DNA from: Populus alba
Taxonomy: Eukaryota; Streptophyta; Magnoliopsida; Malpighiales; Salicaceae
Direction of reading: 5' to 3'
DNA length: 64,000 nucleotides
Assembly (NCBI RefSeq): GCF_005239225.2
Contig: NC_133301.1
Location: 10,044,318-10,108,317, forward strand
The number at the start of each line of letters is the position of its first letter. The stretch's first letter is position 1. Positions 1-8,905 of this stretch are shown one piece after another. A program made the translations under genes and the position numbers. Below the pieces are notes generated by a model, which saw nothing but the letters and a program-made list of their open reading frames with translations, ran no database searches and was not told the DNA's origin.

Positions 1-1292
1 ATGGGTTGTTATAAAAAAGAGAGAGAAAAGGGTTAGGTTTTTTTCCTTTGTGGGAGGTGACGAGGAGAAGATGATGGATAGTTTCTCTTCTCTTTTTGTT
101 CTTTTATGCCTTCTCTCTCTCTCTCAGTTTTTTTTTTTTTTTTCTAAATTTTTAGCACACTTTCTCTTCTCTCTTTCACTTCCATAATTTTTTTACTCTT
201 TAATGGTGACTAAGGTTTTATGGTAAAATGGAAAATAGAAGATATGAGACTAGGTTTTTGGTGGATTGGTTTGTGATGTGGATGGTTAAGTTTTCTCTTT
301 TTTTTATTCTTTATCTTTTTTAATAGTGGCTAGGGTTTTCTCCTCCTTATTGGTTTTTACACCCCTCTTCTCGTGCACTATTCACTCTTCTATTTATATT
401 CTAATTTTTTTTGGTCAATTTCTCTTTAATTGCTTTCCCTGCAAATGCTCTCTCTCTCTCTCTTTTATATTCTAATTTTTTTAAAAAAAGAATGTTAATG
501 TCAATTCAATAAAAAAAACAATAGTTATAAAATGGATGCGATAATAGCCAACATACATCGAAAGCATATTTTTTGAATTTTTCTAGTTTTTTCTAGTTTT
601 TTTTTTTAAGATGCTGGAAAATATAAAATGGGGGTAAATGTGTTGGAACCATATGTTTTTTTTTTAAATTAATTTTTTAGAAAAACATCAACAAGAGAAA
701 AATATTGTTGAAACTACAAAAAGAGTGTTTGAGTGGCTAGATTCATTGAAAATATATTTATTAATTTTTTTATTTTTTGCTGCAAATATTTTGACAAGAA
801 ATCAATAATTGGGCTATGATAATATATGTATATCTATCAACTGAAAAATGACACCTGTATTATCCACTTTATTTGCGTGGATATGGAATTTAGGATGCTG
901 TTATGTTTTCCTTATGTCATCGTAGGATTACGGTTAACATTCATAGGAACTAGAATATTCTTGTTTGTTGTGACTGAATTTTCAGTAATTGCATGCAAAT
1001 AGTTTGTCTATTAAATACTAAACATTTATTTATTTTTCCATTATTATTCATTTATTTCTCGCAATCAAAACGTCAGTTACTTAATAAAATACCCTAATTA
1101 AAACTTCGATCAGTATAATAATAATAATAAGATCGCCATATCTTTAGGTTTTATTTTTCTTGTGTTTTTACCTAAACGGCGTCCTTTCATAGCGTGACCA
1201 TACTGAAAAACCAGCGACTGGAACCATTACCACCAAATCTGTCTTAGCCACTCGCCTCTATATCAAAACCAGCAAGCAACCACAAACCCTAA
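1..1292. other. Gene-free AT-rich left flank with a possible orphan promoter at its right edge
   Basis: No coding region is visible. The stretch holds CT- and T-rich low-complexity runs (about 110-150 and 450-475). Near its right edge it contains AAACGGCGTC-type sequence at about 1174 and a telo-box AAACCCTAA at 1284-1292. Plant housekeeping promoters and 5' leaders often carry such motifs. It stops where the tandem array begins, so it may be the promoter or leader of a gene interrupted by the array. That reading is inference. Confidence 0.4.
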
Positions 1293-2784
1293 CAGTGCTA
1301 GGGGCTCGTGGTGCACGTTCCACCATTGTTCCACAGCTCCTTTAGCTTTGATTCCAGTAGCTCCTAGACATGTTAAGCATTTTGAAAGGTCGATTAATAA
1401 ACTTAGAATATTTTTTGGACTAATTGTTAAAATTGTGAAATTTTGGAGCCAAATGCTTATCATTTGTATAATATTTGGACTTTTTGGACACTATTAATTT
1501 GGTTTTATATGTATTTATTTTTTTATAAAATGATGTGGTTATTTGTGTTGAATTGTGTATGGCCAATTCTCTTCAAAATAAATTATATTTGTATATTTTA
1601 GCTTATTAAAAAATCACAAAAATAATCTTTTTTATTTTTATATGTATTTTTTGGATTTTATAACTAATTTATTAAAGCATAAATTTAATAGATTAACTTA
1701 AAAAAACTTATAATTGATCTGAGTTAAATTTAAGTTTGATGAAAAAAGATGTTAACTTAGAGAAAATTTTCGTTAACTAGATAGTGAGACACCTAATTTA
1801 TCTAACCAAACTCTGATAAAACTTAGCAGGTTAACATTAATTTTTATTATTATTTTTTCAAGAATAAAACAATATTGTTTTATTAAAAATTATTGAACTA
1901 CGGTGATCCTGAACCTATGAATCATACCTTTTTCCAGATTATTTCGGATCAAACCTAACAAATTTGGCACAGAGCAGAATCCCACCGGTGAAAGTGATGT
2001 CAAAATTATAAATGTCGCATTCAGCTTCCACTTGAGTCCAATCCATTGAATGAGGAAGATCCGTGACTCCGAATAGTACTTAATTATTCTTCATATACAT
2101 CCTTAAAATTCCCTCATGCAACCTCAACAGTGAAGCATGGCTGCTGACCTTAAACAAATTAGCAAAACTTTGTTGTCCTTCCACTGTTTGCTCACTTGCG
2201 TTACCTCTGCCGGGAAAAGGACTGGAATCAGCAATAGCAAGCAGGCTCCGATCTGGGATTGCTAGCAGTTTCGAATCTTAAATAGCTACAGAAACTCATT
2301 GGTCGAAGAAACAACTCAATAGAATCCCCAGCACATTCAGATGTATCACTTTCTCAGTGCGTAGATTCTTCAAATAAAAAACATGATTCGAGAGGATGCT
2401 ACTTGAGACTTTGAACAGTACTGCCACTCAACCAGTGTTTTCCCTTGATTTTAAGGTGAAAGAACTGTAAAGACGCCATCCATTCCTTTTGAATGAGCCC
2501 GTGGTGCATGGAGAGTTGAAAACACCGGCCGCCATGACTACAACACGTACAAGTTTTGACGGCTTATTAGTTCATATATACCTAACCCAACTTCCAAAAA
2601 CATTCATGCTTGCAAGATTAATACTCTCTCTTGTCCATGATTTGCAAAGTTCTTGATCCTCAAGTAATTTATTTATCTATATATACCCGTATATACAGCT
2701 TCAAGTATTGCTAAGATAGAATACCATATCACATTGCTCTGCTCTCAAATCAACCTTGCTTTCCTTCATCACTCAAGATTCTTC

Positions 2785-2871
2785 ATGGCTCGTTTAATGG
2801 CATTACCACTCATTCTCATTCTTCTATCGTTTAGTCACGGTTCATCAGATGCTAGGAAGATTCAATGCTAG
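2785..2871 (+). pseudogene. IDA-like secreted peptide precursor, copy 1, truncated
   Basis: The start codon context and signal peptide (MARLMALPLILILLSFSHGS...) match the intact copies, and the TATA box CTATATATACC is kept at 2677-2687. After the DARKI codons the gene jumps to 3' flanking sequence. The pro-region, the mature peptide and the proximal 3' UTR, roughly 290 nt compared with copy 2, are missing. The 12-mer GCTAGGAAGATT occurs twice around the join (2851-2862 and about 2867-2878). The frame ends at TAG 2869-2871 after 28 residues. It can still make a signal peptide but no mature peptide, so it is very likely non-functional. Confidence 0.85.
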
Positions 2872-3440
2872 GAAGATTTGTACGTCTTCTTATCCCCGAA
2901 GTGTGTGATTGTATAATATTTAAATTAAGACTCATTATGGAGTCATCAATAAAATATCCACCATGTGGATAAATTGCTTGTGTAAATGATATAATTAAGA
3001 TAAATATTAGTAACCTCAATATCAAGGAGTTTATATAAAGTACTGTGGATTTTAAATCATACTGTATAAATCCATGAAACAAGTGTTAAAGTGTTAAATC
3101 ACGAAGGAAGTAACACACCCACCATCACTTGAATGCTAAAACTTCAAAATGCACTCGAAGGCCATCGGCCACTTGCATTAAATAAAAGCTTGATAAAATT
3201 CACATCGACCCAACTCAAATAGACAAGGAAGGAATATATCTCGAGACTTGAGAGAAATTCCTAACATACATTCTCACACGTAAAAAAAAATAGACAAGAA
3301 AAAAAAAACATATTTATAAATAGAGCATAAACTCATGCGTGTGCATGCTTAATAATAATTTAAGTATCAACCTAGGTGAAGAAAAATAACACAGATGGTG
3401 AGTCATCTTTATATAAAATAGTATTGAATTTGATAAAATC

Positions 3441-3475
<35 letters not shown>

Positions 3476-4790
3476 ACAAACAGGAATTGGACTTCCATGA
3501 TTGCATCCTAGGCTAGAGACTAGTCAGAATGTAGGTTGGTTCCTGCTAAACAAGTTTCTCATGGAAATAAGGGATATCCTAATACTTAAATTATTAAATA
3601 TAAAAGGATAAAATAAAATATACCAAGTGAAAACATAATAAAATTGTAGAGAGTGTGTATTTATATATTTTGTATTTCTATCTATAAACTTGGTATGACT
3701 TGTTGGTTGTTTATGATTTCTAGAATTATGTGGTAGTTGATGGTGGTTCTTGAAATTGTTCAGTGGTTGATTATTACATAAAAAATTACTTTAGCTTTTC
3801 TAATGATAAAATTATTTATAAATCTTGGTCTCTTTACATTTTATATTTTATATATTTTGGAAAGGAATTCGAGTAGGAATGTCAAGAATTTGGAAAGGAA
3901 TTTCAAGGGGAAAATAAATTTTGTAGGAAATAATAGGACAGGGATGTATTCCGAAGAATTATATGTAATTTTTAGATTATGAGTTTGATATTTTAGGTTG
4001 AAACCCATGAATCTTCGAATAACAATGCTGACTTTAGAAACATTCCTAAATGCTGACATTGTTAAGCAATGATTTCCATTTATTTTTTTATGTAGGTTTA
4101 CTGGGCATTGTCCCAATCATGCATATTCTTAAAGAGTTTTTTACTATACTAACATAATAAAAAAATATATTTCTCAAATGAGTACATCTTGAAAAATAAT
4201 AATTTCAAAAAATAAATAAAAGAATCAATACATGTGGGTATTGCCTGCACAACTAGGTGTGTTGTGCAAGTGCTACCTCTACAACTAGCAAATTTAATTT
4301 TTCTTCTTGCATATTTGTGGTTTACAGATCATGAAAGGAACAAAAATAATTCATTGGCTAAAAATAGAAAGATGATATGGCATAAAAAGACAAGAGATGG
4401 GAGAGAAGAAGGAGAAAAAAAATATTAGATATTGGAGATACACCAGAACTCTGATGAGGACATTCATAATATAATCAAAAAAATCTCGACGATATGAATT
4501 CATCGACACCATCAAAAGCTGACTTTGGAGTTGATAGTGAGCCGCACATATCGTCTAAAGATGGTGATATACCCATTTGTTGGCATCTCATCACCAGCTT
4601 CAAAATTAGCTTTTCATTGTGCCTATAAATTCGTATTATCAAGATCTTTTAATGATATTGAGAATGTCATCATTAGAGTTCTGATGTCTCTAACATCTCT
4701 TTCTTTCTTTCTACTTCTTTTTTATTTTCTCTCTCCTCTCTTATCTTTTTGTGTCATGTCTTCTATTTCTCTGTTTATTGAATTATTTAA

Positions 4791-4997
4791 GGATGTTTTG
4801 AAATATGGTTGTGAATGCTTTTCAAAGTGTTTTTTACTTGGAAATGCATCAAATTAATATTTTTTTTATTTTTAAAAAAATTATTTTTGATATCAACACA
4901 TCAAAATGATCTAAACACACAAAAAAAAAATATTAATTTGATACAAAAAATAAAAATTAAAGGAACACAGTTTATACCGCGTTTCCAGACAATGCCT
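4791..4997 (+). mobile_element. MITE-like element A in array unit 1
   Basis: An AT-rich element of about 205 nt starts GGATGTTTTGAAATATGG and ends ACCGCGTTTCCAGACAATGCC. The ends are imperfect inverted repeats of each other. Internal phrases about 'cttggaaatgcatcaa' and 'tcaaaatgatctaaacac' recur elsewhere. Matching copies lie at about 10920-11127, 15227-15443 and 22118-22326, and relatives lie outside the array near 57.2 and 62.0 kb. This looks like a non-autonomous DNA transposon family. The superfamily is not assigned because target-site duplications are unclear. Confidence 0.55.
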
Positions 4998-5647
4998 TAA
5001 ATCTTTACAAAACATGTATATTAACTTTTGTATATTTAAATGTTTGGTAAAACATGGATATATTGCTAGTTTAGGGATTATTTTTCAGTTAGTTGTGATA
5101 GTTTCAAAAACATTTTCTCCTATATGCTAATCTAGAAAAAAACTCTATTCTTTATTGGGATTTCATGAGTGTTTGTTTTTATATTACAACCTGCTTGTAT
5201 TTTTCCAATTATTTTTTTGCCTGATTGATACTTTTGCACTTGTATTTGAATGGTTTTAATTTGTTAATATAAAAAATAAATAAATAAATCTGAAAAAACA
5301 TCAATTAAATGCATTTTCAATTGAAAAACATCTTACATTACAATACCAAATATAAATTCAAATATTCTAAACAAATACCAAATACAGATTCGAATATTCT
5401 ATTTTGCTGGTTTGCATTCTCAGGTATCTCTGGCACAAGTTTCTAAGATTTTTCACGTTCAGCAATAGATTCAAACTCGTCCAAAAGGAGGGGGGGCATC
5501 TTAACGTTCCCTTTTCTCAAATCTCCAATGGCCGGTTGGGAATTTACATATTCATATTCAAATCCATTACTTCTGGATGATCAACTCCAATAAGGAAGTT
5601 GAAACAATCATGACATCAGACACTGACAAAATAGGTGAATCATGATT

Positions 5648-5853
5648 AAAAACATGGTGCAAGCAGTTACTTTAAATTTTAAATTTTTTTTTTTTTTGTT
5701 AAAATATATATATTTTTTAATATTTTTAAATAGTTTAAATGTGCTGATTTTAAAAATAATTTTTAAAAAATAAAAAAAAAATTATTTTGATGTATTTCTA
5801 AATAAAAAATACTTTGAACCGCAATCGCTATCATACTCTGAAACACACCCTAA
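5648..5853 (-). mobile_element. MITE-like element B in array unit 1 (opposite orientation)
   Basis: A second AT-rich element, related to element A but inverted. On the minus strand it begins AGGGTGTGTTTCAGAGTATG, runs through GCGATTGCGGTTCAAAG and a 'tttagaaatacatcaaaataat' core, and ends in the block that reads about ACATGGTGCAAGCAGTT on the plus strand. Its copies in the other units are at about 11770-11983, 16077-16276 and 22959-23168. Confidence 0.5.
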
Positions 5854-6658
5854 ATCGTGAGCAGAGCTTCTTCATAGAACGTATCGTAAGAATCATGTCC
5901 AGTTTCATTCAAGTTATGGTTTACTTACATTTGAAAGAAACTTTCCAGGCATAATCAGTCTAGTGTCAAATTTATTAGGATTCTTCTGCTATCGAGCTCA
6001 AACTGTACAATGCAGTGCCACTAAAGTTTGACCAACTTGCCCTCTCTGCATATGGTAATTCTGCTTCCTACACATCTAATTACCAAGTTGCAATGGCTGA
6101 GCAAACAACGAATTTCACAGCATACAAGTACACCAGTTTTGCAGAATGCTACTAACAATACAAGGAGGTAGTGGTTGCTATAACAGTGGTACAGGTCGAC
6201 TGGTAGATCTATTGGCAAGGTATGGTTTATTGGCTGAGTTCTAAATCAATGCCTCTTGTAACTCAGTATACAAGGATCTGTAATTGTCTGAGGCATAGCC
6301 ATTGGTAGTTGCTCCTATCCTTCAAAAGCTATCTATCAATCAAAAGCATGCATGCATGACATGAAATTTGCTGCTGAATATAAATTTTAAGAGAGAAGCG
6401 CTATCTCCTTCAGTTTCCATAAAAGCTAATTTAGAGAACAAAAAATCACCCAGCCTCCTGGATATAGACAGTCAAAGGAAGTAATAAATGAGTACAGCAA
6501 AAACAATGAAGGATGAACATAACGAAGCATGTCCTACTCAGTTTCACATGTAACAAACACTCCTTTTCAATGTTATGATTGTAAGATCAGAGAAAAGAAA
6601 TGCAACATGAAACAGCCACTCATCTTCACCTTGTCAAATGTTCCCATGAAAGAGACTG

Positions 6659-7109
6659 TCATAAAGGCATCGAGACACCTACAATATATACAAAATAAGT
6701 AGTCAGGTAGGTGGTAACGTCATATGAAATGACAAATGTAATGCCATGTTTGATGTTACTAAAGAAACAAATCTCATGGTTACATCTCACTCAGACTGGG
6801 AAAACATGTATGTTTCAGTAACATGGTTCTTAAACAATTCAAAAAATAAATAAATAAAGTGAAAAGGCTGTCATGTGAATGGTGATTTTATTGTCATTTT
6901 TGTTTTATAGTTTTCATTTCCTTAGTATTGACAATAGAGAGCATAAATGCCACTTTCGCTATCTAACTCACTACAAAACAAAGTTCTTTCAGCAAATACA
7001 AAAAGATCATCTCAGTTAAAGGGGTTAAAAGTGACAGTTCAGTTCATAGTAACAACTAGCAAAAGCAGCGTGGAAAAATAGTAGCTTGCACAGCCTTTTG
7101 AATGGTAAA
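6659..7109 (-). pseudogene. Duplicated 3' fragment of the NFD6-like gene (unit 1)
   Basis: The 20-nt terminal coding exon of the NFD6-like gene (GVSMPL-stop) is present at 6659-6678 with its TGTAG acceptor, followed upstream on the minus strand by intron sequence. The copy stops matching the parental locus at about 7109, where GTAAA is followed by a different sequence. No exon 1 or exon 2 lies upstream, so this is a passenger fragment carried by the array. The 3' UTR-like sequence continues down to about 5945. Confidence 0.75.
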
Positions 7110-7182
7110 GAGGGGCATAGGAGTACAAGATCCACCGCTCCTCCAGTAACGGTGACGCATGAATTCACACACCACCAGTGAC
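7110..7182. other. Junction filler between array units
   Basis: About 73 nt lie between the end of the NFD6-derived segment and the start of the next unit's upstream region. The same filler occurs at 17536-17608. It is absent at both outer ends of the array: the last unit leaves the homology at 24413 and the first begins at about 1293-1300. It was therefore probably created or captured when the first tandem duplication formed. Its origin is not recognised. Confidence 0.6.
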
Positions 7183-7904
7183 AGGGGCTCGTGGTGCACG
7201 TTCCACCATTGTTCCACAGCTCCTTTAGCCTTAATTCCAGTAGCTCCTAGACATGTCAAGCATTTTGAAAGGTCGATTAATAAACCTAGAATATTTTTTG
7301 GACTAATTGCTAAAATTGTGAAATTTTGGAGCCAAATGCTTATCATTTGTATAATATTTGTACTTTTTGGACACTGTTAATTTGGTTTTATATGTATTTT
7401 TTATTATAAAATGATGTGGTTATTTGTGTTGAATTGTATATATATGGCCAATTCTCTTAAAAATAAATTATATTTGTATATTTTAGCATATTAAGAAATC
7501 ACAAAAATAATCTTTTTATTTTTATATGTATTTTTTGGATTTTGTAACTAATTTATTAAAGCATAAATTTAATGGATTAACTTAAAAAAAATTTATGATT
7601 GATCTAAGTTAAATTTAAGTTTGATTAAAAAAGACGTTAACTTAGAAAAAAATTTTGTTAACTAGCTAGTGATCAGACACCTAATTTATCTAACCAAGCT
7701 CTGATAAAACTTAGCCAGGTTAACATTAATTTTTTTTTTCAAGAATAAAACAATATTGTTTCATTAAAAATTATTGAACTACGGTGATCCTGAACCAATG
7801 AATCATACCTTTTTCCAGATTAGTTTCAGATCAAACCTAACAAATTTGTAACAGAGCAGAATCCCTCCGGTGAAAGTGATGTCAAAATTATATAAATGTC
7901 GCAT

Positions 7905-8348
7905 TCAGCTTCCACTTGAGTCCGATCCATTGAATGAGGAAGATATCCGTGAGTCCGAATAGTACTTCTGCATATACATCCTTAAAATTCCCTCATGCAA
8001 CCTCAACAGTGAAGCATGGCTGCTGACCTTAAACAAATTAGCAAAACTTTGTTGTCCTTCCACTGTTTGCTCACTTGCGTTACCTCTGCCGGGAAAAGGA
8101 CTGGAATCAGCAGGCTCCGATCTGGGATTGCTAGCAGTTTCGAATCTTAAATAGCTACAGAAACTCATTGGTCGAAGAAACAACTCAATAGAATCCCCAG
8201 CACATTCAGATGTATCACTTTCTCAGTGCGTAGATTCTTCAAATAAAAAACATGATTCGAGAGGATGCTACTTGAGACTTTGAACAGTACTGCCACTCAA
8301 CCAGTGTTTTCCCTTGATTTTAAGGTGAAAGAACTGTAAAGACGCCAT
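7905..8348 (-). pseudogene. Decayed antisense reading frame upstream of the peptide gene
   Basis: One minus-strand frame runs from ATG 8348 (MASLQFFHLK...) to 7905 with only two stops, TAG at 8268-8270 and TGA at 8223-8225. It then stays open for 92 residues (MFLRPMSFCSYLRFETASNP...). The frame recurs in the upstream region of units 1 and 4, with the same two stop positions and a frameshifting insertion of about 10 nt in unit 1 (near 2234). I do not recognise the protein. It may be a gene fragment caught in the unit, or chance openness in a promoter. Confidence 0.3.
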
Positions 8349-8545
8349 CCATTCCTTTTGAATGAGCCCGTGGTGCATGGAGAGTTGAAAACACCGGCCG
8401 CCATGACTACAACACGTACAAGTTTTGACGGCTTATTAGTTCATATATACCTAACCCAACTTCCAAAAACATTCATGCTTGCAAGATTAATACTCTCTCT
8501 TGTCCATGATTTGCAAAGTTCTTGATCCTCAAGTAATTTTTTTAT

Positions 8546-8556
8546 CTATATATACC
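8546..8556 (+). promoter_or_regulatory. TATA box of peptide gene copy 2
   Basis: CTATATATACC lies 98 nt upstream of the ATG and predicts a transcription start near 8580 and a leader of about 70-75 nt. The same box is kept in copy 1 (2677-2687) and copy 4 (18973-18983) and is missing from copy 3. Confidence 0.6.
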
Positions 8557-8653
8557 CGTGTATACAGCTTCAAGTATTGCTAAGATAGAATACCATATCA
8601 CATTGCTCTGCTCTCAAATCAACCTTGCTTTCCTTCATCACTCAAGATTCTTC

Positions 8654-8905
8654 ATGGCTCGTTTAATGGCATTACCACTCATTCTCATTCTTCTATCGTT
8701 TAGTCAAGGTTCATCAGATGCAAGGAAGATTCCATGCCCAGAGAAGGGTAACGTCCTCCTCCCGGAAAACTTGGTGTTGAATGTGCTTCCTAAGGGCCCA
8801 TCACCGCCGTCCTCTCCTAGTGGTGGCGGTAATCCAATTCCAATTCTTGCTGAGACGTCTGGGAGAATTCTGGTATCATATCCAAGTCTTGGAGAAGGAA
8901 ATTAG
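8654..8905 (+). CDS. IDA-like secreted signalling peptide precursor, copy 2 (intact)
   Basis: Intronless gene for 83 residues. Residues 1-19/23 form a signal peptide (hydrophobic run LPLILILLSF, then small residues GSSDA). A pro-region RKIPCPEKGN follows, with the only cysteine of the secreted part. Residues 45-60, LPKGPSPPSSPSGGGN, align with the extended IDA/IDL peptide pattern LPKG..PPS.PS...N, one residue shorter and with KRH replaced by GGG. A tail (61-83) ends VSYPSLGEGN, which recalls the C-terminal SGPS..G.GH motif of PIP peptides. Peptides of these families are cleaved, proline-hydroxylated and sensed by HAESA- or RLK7-type receptor kinases. The start is fixed by conservation with copies 1 and 4 and by the TATA box at 8546. 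Function as an apoplastic signal is inferred. Confidence 0.7.
   Translation: MARLMALPLILILLSFSQGSSDARKIPCPEKGNVLLPENLVLNVLPKGPSPPSSPSGGGNPIPILAETSGRILVSYPSLGEGN

Larger units (their letters stand above)
1300..7182. repeat. Tandem array unit 1 (peptide gene broken)
   Basis: First of four tandem units. The order inside the unit is: about 1.48 kb upstream region (1300-2784), remnant of the peptide gene (2785-2871), a long AT-rich downstream segment with two MITE-like elements, then the segment carrying a copy of the NFD6-like last exon (about 5940-7109) and a junction filler (7110-7182). Homology to unit 2 becomes clear at the AGGGGCTCGTGG block (1300 matches 7183 and 17609). This unit lacks the SINE, the CT/TA microsatellite and a segment of about 400 nt that are present in units 3 and 4. 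Confidence 0.9.

Noticed and set aside
4525..4857. Conserved frame MELIVSxTYRLKMVIYPFVG... present in all four units
   Set aside because: It occurs in repeat-type DNA, ends in poly-pyrimidine-encoded Ser/Phe/Leu runs, lacks plausible homologues, and differs in reading-frame length between units. It looks like a transposon or repeat sequence, not a gene.
6291..6330. A-box-like GAGGCATAGCC...GGTAGTTGCTCC, possible second SINE in the NFD6-derived segment
   Set aside because: No B-box, tail or target duplication follows. At most it is a truncated SINE head, too weak to annotate.
7056..7346. Minus-strand frame of 96 residues across the unit junction (also at 17482)
   Set aside because: It crosses three unrelated segments (upstream region, filler, NFD6 intron), so it is an accident of the junction.
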